From positions 3,906,001-3,970,000 of the forward strand of contig RQOL01000729.1 in assembly GCA_013076295.1 (NCBI GenBank): a DNA stretch of 64,000 bases. Reading direction: 5' to 3'. The position numbers and the translations under genes were made by a program. Of the stretch, positions 13,447 through 23,267 are shown piece after piece; position 1 is the stretch's first letter; each line of letters opens with the position of its first letter. The notes under the pieces were generated by a model. The model saw only the letters and a list, made by a program, of their open reading frames with translations, was not told the origin of the DNA and searched no databases. Origin of the DNA: Sanderia malayensis. Its lineage: Eukaryota; Cnidaria; Scyphozoa; Semaeostomeae; Pelagiidae.

Positions 13447-14236
13447 TTGGATTAACAGTTGACACCAGCCAATCAGAGATGCAACTATTTTCTGAATTGC
13501 TGATTTTGCATCAGAGTCTACACTGTCAGTATCAACGATTGAATTGTTGTCTAGCATATGAGATTGCAATACTGTTGGAGTCAAAGAACACAAACCTGAA
13601 TCATTTTTTAATTTTGCCATTCCATGACAGTGAATACTTCCACGTCCTTGGTATTCAAACCAATACCAATGCCAACTAGCATCAAGAGTTTCATATAACC
13701 AATAATGTAAGAATTTTTCAACTCTCTAAGTAAAAAGCCAATCAACTAAGTGGGATTATTTATGACATTGTTTCGTGCATTATTTGTTTGGTATTCACTT
13801 GTTTTTAATAAAGTATGAATGTCAGGCCAGTGGAGATTTGCTAAAGACAATGTGTAAAAATGTGGGTTGACCACCATGTGAAATTATTGATTTTAGCTCA
13901 GACCTGATTTTATACCAATATAATGGAGTCGCAGTTATATTGGCAGAATAACAAAAAATGTTGGTTGTAACATTATGCAAAGCGCCATTTTGTGCCATGT
14001 TTAAAAGATCCTCTGTTGTTAAGTTTGCCTCGCCTGGGTTTTTTTTCAAGAAAATAGCACTTTGTTGCAGCCCTTGTTTCCTCTGTATCATGTCAAAAGC
14101 CCAAAATGAAAACCTTGGGTGTGACGAAGAAGGATAAAACCAAGATTCATTGTTTTTCCAAGCTATCTTCAACAAATGACAAACTTTTTGATAAAAATGA
14201 ACAGATCTTACAGTATTATCATTTGTTGGATCACCT
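13447..14236 (-). pseudogene. Helitron Rep (HUH) N-terminal fossil
   Basis: Read on the minus strand, the translation matches the Helitron_like_N region. A block with HPRFSFWAFDMIQRK and an ITATPLYWYKIRSELKSII block (the family's usual 'G.P.YW..R..DL.AM' element) precede PTFLHIVFS. After a break near 13822 comes [16 protein letters not shown] (about 13630-13675), which contains the two-His HUH nuclease motif. Only the endonuclease half is present and no helicase. The downstream end stops at the satellite edge (13446). The upstream end stops at the inverted repeat starting at 14243. Several stops and frame changes make it non-functional. It is a different family from the Helentron at 44 kb, whose HUH reads HIH. 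Confidence 0.8.
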
Positions 14237-14242
14237 TATTAT

Positions 14243-14450
14243 TAGTGCAGTGTCAATTGTAGTTAACTAACAAGCCACTGGGATTTTGTTGTAAAATGTA
14301 AACACCATGCATTTACCTGCTCTTTGACATCCCCCCTTTACGAAAAACTTTGGTTCCATTTTTTATTTTGGGTTTCAGGGTGATTTTAGGGGGCTTAAAA
14401 TTAGGCACTAGCAATATGTACCTCTGCGGAGGAGCAATTTCTATTTTTCT
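14243..14450 (+). repeat. Left inverted repeat (about 208 bp)
   Basis: Matches the reverse complement of 27054-27260 across its length, including the AGTTAACTAACAA, CCACTGGGATTTTGTTGTAAA and GAGGAGCAATTTCTATTTTTC segments. Confidence 0.85.
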
Positions 14451-15455
14451 AACCAGTGACTTAATAAAAATGTAACAAACCATGATATCATGAATAATAC
14501 AATTCGCAGCATGGATACGGAGATAATAGTCCACCTCATAATTTTCTGTCTGTGATCACGTGACTGAATGCCTCCGATTTCCTAATATGGATAATTATAT
14601 GAACATAGAGTTTTTTTATAGGGTACAGAGTTTTGATAATTATTTCTGCCCCATCCCATTCTATTTATTCGAAATAATCTAATTTCTTAAAAAAATGTGA
14701 AGAACATCAAGGTGAGGCTCATATGGAAACGAGGCTGAAAGACTTCAAAATGGCAGATCCAACTCCAAGTGCTCGCACATGGTTCTTAAATGTCTTGAAA
14801 GGAAAACAGATATGAAAGCCGCTGGTCAAAACAGGACAAGGAGGTGTGTATATTTAACACTCTATAAAAAGAGAGCTAAAACACAACTCATGAAAGTCAT
14901 TAGTTACCTTATGTTTTATTATTTATCAGAGCTTTAAGAAGAACAAGGGATATCCTATCCGAATATTTGCGCTGTGGAGATGTGCAGATTACGGTAATCA
15001 GCTGGAACAGCCTGGATGAACTTTGTATGTTAGTACAAGAAAGGCATGGCTATGGCCTGGCCTACAGATAGGAACATTTCTTTGTTGGCCTGAAATCGTA
15101 GCTTTTTCCTGGATTTACATTGGATAAAATGTAAACTTGTTGAAATAACAAACAACATGACGTACCATACTAGATGCTGTTCATGCTGTGGCAGGGCGGA
15201 ACCACAAGCACGATCACACACAGCGACCGAGCATTTTTGACTCGTTGGAAGCATCATGTGAAAAGAAGAAAGTTTTCTAGCTGTAATACTTATGCAACTA
15301 ATACAACAATTATAGTATTTCACTTTTGTTTTGGGAAATGAAAATTTTTTAACTTTGATCAAACAAGATCGAAAATTGAAGTCAAAATGATTGCTTGAGT
15401 GGTCTCAAACCAAATGTTTTTTGAATTTGCTGCGTTCAATCCTGAAAATTGAATC
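14451..15455. other. Non-coding stretch, possible 5' part of the split transposon
   Basis: AT-rich sequence without a convincing gene. A short plus-strand frame begins at about 14751 (ATGGCAGATCC...) and a splice-acceptor-like TTTATCAG precedes a second short frame near 14929, so small 5' exons of the gene at 23268-26921 are conceivable. The minus-strand frame at 15030-15362 has no recognisable motif. Confidence 0.3.
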
Positions 15456-15460
15456 CAGGG
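15456..15460. repeat. Target-site duplication of BEL element (left)
   Basis: The pentamer CAGGG directly precedes the LTR and is repeated at 22959-22963. Five bp is within the 4-6 bp made by BEL/Pao integrases. Confidence 0.85.
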
Positions 15461-16208
15461 TGTAGTCCCAGGTAAATAGATAAAATTGCGTCCAAATTCA
15501 CCCAAGAAAACAGTGGGTAGAGCGGTGCGAGGCATTTATAAATCGAACGCGACGGTAGATGGGTAGATGAAATAACGAGACGAAGTCAGTCAAAACAGCA
15601 ACAAAACCAATAATGATAACGAATATAAAACTATATACAAGGACGAAGAACCGAGTTCAACTGTGGCTGAGTATATAAACGAGTGTGGAATTGACGTTGG
15701 GATTGATAAGAAGTGTGGTGTCGAAATAGATCAAAAGTCGAAATTGGGGTGGAGTCAAAGTCGGTTCGAACTACAAAACGAATTGAATTAATATTGAGAA
15801 ATTATAAGAAACTACCATTGTCCTATAGAAACGAAATTAACCAGAAAAGAATCGAGTTTGAGCTAAAATCAAGTTAAGAAAATATAAGATAGACAAAAGG
15901 AAAACAAAACTTACTTTGGTAGGCACACGCACCAACGTAATTAACGATAGACGGGAATGTTGAAGTAGAAATCTGACGGAATAGGACTTAAACTCCTATA
16001 GAACTTAACTAGTTTTATTTATGATTGATTTAGATCGATAGATAGACTGGATAGAACGATATTCAAATTCGTACGATAGAGACACTTCTTTGGCTTTCGA
16101 AGTAGAAAACAGAATCTGAACTAAATGGGAAGCTTCCGGCCCTTCCTTTTAGAGCGACAGGAAGTAAAAGAAGAAAACCTGGACAGGGGGTAACGTTTCT
16201 AAACCAAC
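15461..16208 (-). repeat. 3' LTR of BEL element
   Basis: 748 bp, TGTAGTCCC...AACCAACA on the plus strand. It is the 3' LTR because the element reads on the minus strand. Confidence 0.95.
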
Positions 16209-16302
16209 ATTCCGGCCCCTTAAAGGCGATACTATAGGTGAGCCTTTACTAAACAAAAAGAACTATTACTAAGAGTTAGAAACGTTAAAAGTCATAAAAA
16301 AG

Positions 16303-19300
16303 TCACTTCCCTTGGCTTGGAGTAGAGCAGGTAGAACCGGATTCCAATAAAACGATCTTCGTTATGGGGCGAACAAGCTCCGTAGAGGCGGTCTTCAATT
16401 TCACTGATCTGACTAATCCATCATGCTGATTCCGGTAGACTTCAATAACTCTTCCGAGTGGCCATAGACTACGAGGTTTGTTCTCATCCAACATCAGGAC
16501 AACGTCATCCAAACCGATGTTCTGGTGTTGATCATTCCATTTTTGACGTTGTTGCAATGACGGTAGGTATTCTCTGACCCAGCGGCGCCAAAAGACATCA
16601 GCCAGATATTGAACTTGACGCCAACGACGTCTGCAGTAGTTGTCCTCATTGACGAAGATTCCCGGTGGGATAGCAGATCCGGCACGCGACAGGAGTAGGT
16701 GGTTCGGCGTTAATGGCTCCAAATCACGATGATCATCAGACTGCTTGGTGATCGGGCGTCCATTGACGATGGACTCGACTTCACAAAGGAGAGTGTAGAG
16801 GCCTTCATCGTCTAAGGTTTGCTCCTTCATCAGGGCTTGCATCACTTTTCTAACTGTACGGATGCACCGTTCCCATGATCCGCCGTGGTGCGAACCAGCA
16901 GGTGGGTTGAATTTCCATTCGATGCCTTGTTGCAGCAGGAAGTTGTGAACACGAGATTCATTCCACTCGTTAATAGAACGACGAAGCTCTTTATCTGCGC
17001 TGGTAAAGTTGGTACCGTTGTCTGATCTCATCAACTCGGGTTGACCTCGTCTGGCGATGAAACGGCGTAATGCATTAACAAAGGAATCTGTGTCCAAAGA
17101 ACTTGCAACTTCAATGTGAATCGCTCGAATGGTGAGGCAGGTGAACAATACTCCGTAGCGCTTTACGGTTGTTCTTCCACGTTTAACGATGAATGGACCA
17201 AAACAATCGACTCCTGTATACGTGAACGGAGGTTTCGAAGGCGTGACACGGTCTTCAGGTAGATCTGCCATTTTCTGTTGAGCGACGTGAGCTTGGCGCT
17301 TTCTGCAATCAACGCATTTGCTGATTACACTACGGACGTTAGATCTCCCATTGATGATCCAGTAGCGTTGGCGTATTGCAGACAGAGTGTATTCGAGACC
17401 AGAGTGGCCGACGATTACATGATAGTGCTGAATGACGAGGTCGATGAGGTGATGTTTCTTTGGAAGGATGATGGGGCACTGAGCATCGCCGATAATAGGT
17501 GCTTGACGAAGACGTCCTCCAACTCGAATCAGACCTTCAGAAAGAAAGGGATCAAGTTTGTAAATATTACTCGTCTTCTTCAAGATGTTTCGTGTGTTGT
17601 TGGATTGAAGCTCACGCGTTTCGAGACAATCAAGCTCTTCTTTGAAACATTTTCTCTGCACGTGTTTGATAATAACGATTTCTGCGTTATTGATTTCTGA
17701 CAAGCTGAGAGGTGTGACCTCACTTTGTTTCACGCAAGGACGCTCATCATGTCCATTCTTGATGCGATTTTTCAATTTGCTGATGTAGCGAAGTATCCAG
17801 GCGACTACTCTTTTCAGGCGATTGAGCGACGAGAAGCGATTGATGATATCTGTGAATAGATCTGACTCTGAGATTTTGCTGATGCAAACTGTGGAAGATT
17901 TCTTAATTTCTGGATCTTCGCTGTTGAGGTTGAGATCGATAGGCTGTTGTGGCCAAGAATCAGCTGACTGTCGTAGGAATTCAGGACCTTGAATCCAACG
18001 ATCAAGGCATTCTGGAGATACTCCTCGCGAAGCATCGTCTGCTGGATTGACTTGTGTGTTGACATAACTCCACTGGTCAGGTGATGAAGCATTATGTATG
18101 GTTGCAACTCTATTTGCGACGAAGGTTTGAAAACGCGTATCTTGATTATTTATGTACTTCAAAACGCAAGTACTGTCCGTCCAGAAGTATGAACGATGAA
18201 TTGGGATGGAAATTTCCTTCTTGGACATTCTATCAAGCCTTGTAGAGATGACAGCTGCTGACAGCTCGAGCCGAGGTATGGTTACAGCTTTGATTGGCGT
18301 AAGTCTGGACTTCCCCATGACGAAAGAACAGTTGAAATTACCATTGATGTCTTCAGATCGCAGGTAGGTTACGGCTCCGTAAGCTGACTGTGAAGCATCG
18401 GAAAAGTGGTGGAGCTCTCGAGAAACGATTTCATCAAAGTTTCCTGGTTGAAAGCAGCGATCAATGTTGAGATCTTCAAGCTTAGGAAGCTCGCGTTGCC
18501 AAGCTACCCACTGAATTAGTAGCTCTTCTGGAATTGCGTCGTCCCAATCGAGTTTTCTCCGGCACAATTCTTGCAGAAGTAACTTTGCTTTCAGCACGAA
18601 TGGGGCTGCGAACCCAAGAGGGTCGTAGACAGAGCTGACTACTGATAGGATTCCACGCCTTGTAGCTGGTCTATCCTTGAACAAGATTTTGAAGCCGAAT
18701 TGATCAGAGCTAACCCTCCATTGGACTCCAAGTGCTCTTTCTACAGGCAGTTGGTCGAAGCTGAGATCTTTGACGTTCTCAGATCTTTCTGATTCGGGTA
18801 TCGACTCAATGACACGCTTAGAGTTAGAAAGCCATTTTGTCAACTTGAATCCTCCTCTTTGAAGAAGCTCGCGTAGTTGTGCTGCTAAGGTGATAGCTTC
18901 CTCTTCACTACCAACTGATTTGAGGCAGTCATCCACATAGAAGTTATGCTTAACTGTTTCAATCGTGGCAATATCGAAATCAGCTGCATTATCCTGTGCT
19001 GTCTTTCTCAGGGCGAAATTTGAGCAACTAGGAGAAGATGTGCCGCCGAAAAGATGAACTCTCATTTGGTAGATTTCAGCAGGCTTATCCAAATCTCCGT
19101 CGGGCCACCATAGGAATCGAAGGGCGTCACAGTCTCCAGGACTTACCCTCACTTGATGAAACATGCCTTCTATGTCTGCCATTATTGCTACTTTCTCCTG
19201 CCTGAATCTGGTAAGAACGCCGACTAGAGTGTTAGTTAAGTCCGGCCCCTGTAGAAGCTGGTCATTTAACGAGGTGTTTCGATACTTGGCAGAACAGTCA

Positions 19301-22044
19301 AAGACTACTCTTATTTTCCCAGGCTTCTGCGGATTGAATACAGGGTGGTGTGGTAGATACCATTGCACCTGAGGTGATGTAGATGCATTGTCAGGAACCC
19401 TCCTGGCATAGTCCTTTCTTAACATCTTTCCCACGAACTCCTCGTATTTCTCATGAACGATTGGGTCTTTCTTCAAGCGTTTCCTTAAGAGTGACAGCCG
19501 ATGTTCAGCCAAAGACTTGTTGTTTGGCAGGTGTGGTGGATATTGCTTCCAAGGAAGTGCCATCTCGTAGTGGCCTTCGACGAGTTTCACAGTATTCTCC
19601 ATGATCTGTTGAGCTTGGCGATCATTCTGTGACATTGCAGCTTCAGAAGGATATTTTGAGTCGTTGAATTCCATCTCACAAAATTCTAAGAACTGTTCGT
19701 CTAGAGTTGGCTTTGTTTGCACGAAGCTAGACGTGTGAATTTTTGGCTCCTTTCTCCCTACTGGACCGTTAAGAACCCAACCGAGGGTAGTTTTAGTGGC
19801 GAATGGACCACCATTTCTACTTTGACGTACTTCGATTGGTTGAAGTGCTTGAGGAACGTCACTACCAATAAGGAGGCCTATCTCAGCATTGATTTCTGGA
19901 ATCTTAATTCCTTGTAGATACGGCCAACGATTTACATCCTCTTGCTTGCTTATAGCATCAGTAGATATTGGCAGATTTGGTCTAGAAAAGACCATGGGTA
20001 GATCGATGAACTTATTTCTGTTCATGTCTGATACTTGCAGGCTTACTAGAGAACATTCTATAGCATTATTTTCACCTTGCATTGTAGTTAGTGATAGCTT
20101 CGTTCTCTTTCCTTCCACCTCAAGATTTTGCAGAAGACTCTCGGTGCAGAATGACGTATTTGAGCCCGAGTCCAAAAAGGCATAAGTTTCTAGCAGCTTT
20201 GTGCTTTCTCTAGCCTTGACTAGAACTGGAACGATGGCGAGCGCGGTCGTAGTAGCACTTGTCGAAAAGCTAGTGCCTTCCGACACTTCGACATAACCAC
20301 TGCTAGCTGGTGTAGAATTAGGGTTGATCGTAGGTGTTGACTGGTTTGAGGTAGACTGTTCATTGCTGCCTCCATGAACATTCTGATTAGACTTGGGATG
20401 TAGAAATGTTGAATGTTTTCCAACACATCCATTTACTTTACAGAAACTCTCCTTTGAACAAGAGCGAACGAAATGACCATCTGAAAGACAGTTGAGACAG
20501 AGCTTCTTTTCCTTTATCAACTTCTGGCGATCTTCAAGCGACTGCTTGCGAAACCGATCACATCGAGCTAACCAGTGTGCATTACTACACAAAGGACACT
20601 TGGGTGTCTTGTTTGATGCATTTGAATGCTGTGATTCCGTTTGAGTAGAAAACCCTGTTGCTCTGGCACTTGTCTGTCGCCTTTGTTGATTGACAACAGG
20701 TTTGAATTTGTTTTCGTTGACTATCTTGCCGAAGATAGGGTGAGTGGCTGCTCTTGCCTTGGTTGAAACGAACTCTGTTATGTCATGAACAGTTATCTCT
20801 CTATTTTCTCTCTCCATAATTCTGTCAACGACGTCTCTCCACTGCAGTTTGAGACCGTAAGGCAGCCTATCAATAACCTTCTTAAGATTATCAGGATTGT
20901 CGAGCCTATTTGAATACCCTATTTCTTTCAAGGTGTTAGAGCAACTGGTAAGTTCTATAGAAAACTGCTGCAGGGCGTTTCCATCTTCTGCTTTTATAGG
21001 TTTACCCTCTATAACTCTTTGCACATGCGCTGTAGCAATTCTGTAGTTTTGACCGAATCTTTCTTTTAGCAGGCGTCTAGCTGTTGTATAACCTTCACTT
21101 TCCCTCATCGATAAACAACTTTTCATGAGGTCTTGAGCTGCGCCAGTTGTGTACTGTACAAGGTAATACAGTCGAGTGCTAGGACTAGGTGTCTTTTCCT
21201 CGATTATGTGCTCAAAAGAACGAACAAAGTCAGAATAATCAATGGGATCACCACTGAAAACCTGCATTGTAGGCTGTGGTAGCGTAAGCGCCATGACACC
21301 TTGTTGCTGTTGTAGAGTAAGCTGCTGAAGAGCATTATTCTGATGCTGTGTCTGATCCTGGACTATTGGTGTCTGATAGACTTGCTGAGGAGGCTTTGAA
21401 TCATGTTGCGTAAGAACAGGATAGATTGGTTGAGGGTGGTTTATGACTGGTGATCTGGGAGCTATACTAGAGCTGCATTCTGCTTGCTCATAAACGTTTC
21501 TTTCAGCTTCTGCGGCAGCAATATCTGAGTGGAGCTCCAATTCTACTCTCTGTTGCTGAACTTTGAGCTCTTGAATTTGTAACTCGTGTAGCCTTTTCAG
21601 GCTTTCAGCTTTAGCCTCTAGTGCAGCTTTCTTAGCGGTGGCTCTTGCTTTCTCACTGGCTGAACTTCTATCAGACCTCGGCTTAGATGATCTGGTAGAA
21701 ACTGAAATGTTGCTTATTGAATCCTCTGGTCGAACATCAATACTAGGCTCTAGCCACTTATCTGTTTGTGTTTCTAAATTTGATACTAGTTCCAAAACTG
21801 CATTATGATAGCGCGCAGACTCTTCTTTCTCATCTTGAGCCTCCAATTTACTGTCATATGCTTCATGCGCAGTTTGAAATTCCTTAAAGGAGTGTCTGAG
21901 TTCCTTAGAAATGACTCTTACTAATGTGGGATTTCCCTCAGTTTCTATCAATTCAGTCAGTTTATTTGCCTTTCTTGTGACTGATCCTTTAGCGAAGCTG
22001 CGGGCTCTTTTGAGGTAATCAATCAAATTTTGTTCTGAGGCCAT
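16303..22044 (-). CDS. BEL/Pao gag-pol polyprotein (1913 aa)
   Basis: One frame encodes all retrotransposon functions. The N-terminal 450 residues form a charged coiled gag of the DUF1759 type. Two zinc-knuckle clusters follow at about 480 and 515 (CPLCSNAHWLARC; CLNCLSDGHFVRSC). An aspartic protease shows FLDSGS near 625. The reverse transcriptase spans about 870-1130 with MADIEGMF and the catalytic NFYVDD near 1035. RNase H begins with HHFSDAS near 1211. The integrase has an H2C2 zinc domain near 1530-1575 and the DDE triad in VDCFGPF (about 1610), MRSDNGTNF (about 1675) and GGSWER (about 1724). A DUF5641-like C-terminus closes it. Order PR-RT-RH-INT and a single frame are typical of BEL/Pao. 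No frame break was seen in 5.7 kb, so it may still be active. It makes a retrovirus-like particle, reverse-transcribes its RNA and inserts the copy. Confidence 0.96.
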   Translation of the reverse strand: MASEQNLIDYLKRARSFAKGSVTRKANKLTELIETEGNPTLVRVISKELRHSFKEFQTAHEAYDSKLEAQDEKEESARYHNAVLELVSNLETQTDKWLEPSIDVRPEDSISNISVSTRSSKPRSDRSSASEKARATAKKAALEAKAESLKRLHELQIQELKVQQQRVELELHSDIAAAEAERNVYEQAECSSSIAPRSPVINHPQPIYPVLTQHDSKPPQQVYQTPIVQDQTQHQNNALQQLTLQQQQGVMALTLPQPTMQVFSGDPIDYSDFVRSFEHIIEEKTPSPSTRLYYLVQYTTGAAQDLMKSCLSMRESEGYTTARRLLKERFGQNYRIATAHVQRVIEGKPIKAEDGNALQQFSIELTSCSNTLKEIGYSNRLDNPDNLKKVIDRLPYGLKLQWRDVVDRIMERENREITVHDITEFVSTKARAATHPIFGKIVNENKFKPVVNQQRRQTSARATGFSTQTESQHSNASNKTPKCPLCSNAHWLARCDRFRKQSLEDRQKLIKEKKLCLNCLSDGHFVRSCSKESFCKVNGCVGKHSTFLHPKSNQNVHGGSNEQSTSNQSTPTINPNSTPASSGYVEVSEGTSFSTSATTTALAIVPVLVKARESTKLLETYAFLDSGSNTSFCTESLLQNLEVEGKRTKLSLTTMQGENNAIECSLVSLQVSDMNRNKFIDLPMVFSRPNLPISTDAISKQEDVNRWPYLQGIKIPEINAEIGLLIGSDVPQALQPIEVRQSRNGGPFATKTTLGWVLNGPVGRKEPKIHTSSFVQTKPTLDEQFLEFCEMEFNDSKYPSEAAMSQNDRQAQQIMENTVKLVEGHYEMALPWKQYPPHLPNNKSLAEHRLSLLRKRLKKDPIVHEKYEEFVGKMLRKDYARRVPDNASTSPQVQWYLPHHPVFNPQKPGKIRVVFDCSAKYRNTSLNDQLLQGPDLTNTLVGVLTRFRQEKVAIMADIEGMFHQVRVSPGDCDALRFLWWPDGDLDKPAEIYQMRVHLFGGTSSPSCSNFALRKTAQDNAADFDIATIETVKHNFYVDDCLKSVGSEEEAITLAAQLRELLQRGGFKLTKWLSNSKRVIESIPESERSENVKDLSFDQLPVERALGVQWRVSSDQFGFKILFKDRPATRRGILSVVSSVYDPLGFAAPFVLKAKLLLQELCRRKLDWDDAIPEELLIQWVAWQRELPKLEDLNIDRCFQPGNFDEIVSRELHHFSDASQSAYGAVTYLRSEDINGNFNCSFVMGKSRLTPIKAVTIPRLELSAAVISTRLDRMSKKEISIPIHRSYFWTDSTCVLKYINNQDTRFQTFVANRVATIHNASSPDQWSYVNTQVNPADDASRGVSPECLDRWIQGPEFLRQSADSWPQQPIDLNLNSEDPEIKKSSTVCISKISESDLFTDIINRFSSLNRLKRVVAWILRYISKLKNRIKNGHDERPCVKQSEVTPLSLSEINNAEIVIIKHVQRKCFKEELDCLETRELQSNNTRNILKKTSNIYKLDPFLSEGLIRVGGRLRQAPIIGDAQCPIILPKKHHLIDLVIQHYHVIVGHSGLEYTLSAIRQRYWIINGRSNVRSVISKCVDCRKRQAHVAQQKMADLPEDRVTPSKPPFTYTGVDCFGPFIVKRGRTTVKRYGVLFTCLTIRAIHIEVASSLDTDSFVNALRRFIARRGQPELMRSDNGTNFTSADKELRRSINEWNESRVHNFLLQQGIEWKFNPPAGSHHGGSWERCIRTVRKVMQALMKEQTLDDEGLYTLLCEVESIVNGRPITKQSDDHRDLEPLTPNHLLLSRAGSAIPPGIFVNEDNYCRRRWRQVQYLADVFWRRWVREYLPSLQQRQKWNDQHQNIGLDDVVLMLDENKPRSLWPLGRVIEVYRNQHDGLVRSVKLKTASTELVRPITKIVLLESGSTCSTPSQGK

Positions 22045-22209
22045 AACGAAGGCATGTGTTGATAATCGTTGTTTTCAATAAAGATTAAAGCTTGACATTT
22101 AAGAAAGTTGATATTGGAATAGCATCACAGTTTTGAGATTGAGTTGAGAATTTGATTCATCGTAGATATTGAATAAAATGCCAGAATTGTGCATTCAAAT
22201 TCGAACTAA

Positions 22210-22958
22210 TGTAGTCCCAGGTAAATAGATAAAATTGCGTCCAAATTCACCCAAGAAAACAGTGGGTAGAGCGGTGCGAGGCATTTATAAATCGAACGCG
22301 ACGGTAGATGGGTAGATGAAATAACGAGACGAAGTCAGTCAAAACAGCAACAAAACCAATAATGATAACGAATATAAAACTATATACAAGGACGAAGAAC
22401 CGAGTTCAACTGTGGCTGAGTATATAAACGAGTGTGGAATTGACGTTGGGATTGATAAGAAGTGTGGTGTCGAAATAGATCAAAAGTCGAAATTGGGGTG
22501 GAGTCAAAGTCGGTTCGAACTACAAAACGAATTGAATTAATATTGAGAAATTATAAGAAACTACCATTGTCCTATAGAAACGAAATTAACCAGAAAAGAA
22601 TCGAGTTTGAGCTAAAATCAAGTTAAGAAAATATAAGATAGGCAAAAGGAAAACAAAACTTACTTTGGTAGGCACACGCACCAACGTAATTAACGATAGA
22701 CGGGAATGTTGAAGTAGAAATCTGACGGAATAGGACTTAAACTCCTATAGAACTTAACTAGTTTTATTTATGATTGATTTAGATCGATAGATAGACTGGA
22801 TAGAACGATATTCAAATTCGTACGATAGAGACACTTCTTTGGCTTTCGAAGTAGAAAACAGAATCTGAACTAAATGGGAAGCTTCCGGCCCTTCCTTTTA
22901 GAGCGACAGGAAGTAAAAGAAGAAAACCTGGACAGGGGGTAACGTTTCTAAACCAACA
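22210..22958 (-). repeat. 5' LTR of BEL element
   Basis: 749 bp, nearly identical to 15461-16208. It should hold the promoter for the minus-strand transcript. I did not identify a specific TATA or initiator. Confidence 0.95.
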
Positions 22959-22963
22959 CAGGG
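22959..22963. repeat. Target-site duplication of BEL element (right)
   Basis: CAGGG, matching 15456-15460. Confidence 0.85.
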
Positions 22964-23267
22964 TATTTTATGTCCAGGAGTTAAAAAACGTGAATATTCA
23001 ATAAAATTAGTTATTCGGTTTTGCTCAAGCTCAACTTTTAGCTTTGCAACGTTTGTCTGATATTATTTTCTTCACTTTCTTCACTTCATCACGTTTCAAT
23101 ACATTGATTATTCCGTTGCTTGACATTAATGCGGGCGCATGTATTACTGTGGGTGTTTGGCAAATCCTAATCTGGTAAACAATACGCTAAACTAGCCATT
23201 GTTGCAGCCATTGTCTTTATGGAATTAGCTGCTGCCATTGGCCGATTTCTGGCCTTCTCACTGAAGC

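Larger units (their letters stand above)
15461..22958 (-). mobile_element. Complete BEL/Pao LTR retrotransposon
   Basis: A 7.5-kb element with 748- and 749-bp LTRs bounded by TG...CA, a 5-bp CAGGG target duplication, and one uninterrupted gag-pol frame on the minus strand. The LTRs differ at only one substitution (near 15892/22641) and one single-base indel in an A run near their outer end (16201/22950), as far as I can align by eye, so insertion was recent. A purine-rich tract (minus-strand AAGGGGCCGGAA) sits next to the 3' LTR and could be the polypurine tract. I could not identify the tRNA for the primer site next to 22210. It split an older sequence whose flanks rejoin as CAGGGTATTTT. Confidence 0.95.

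Noticed and set aside
17278..17700. 140-codon plus-strand frame within the BEL element
   Set aside because: It is the antisense shadow of the integrase region of the 1913-codon frame.
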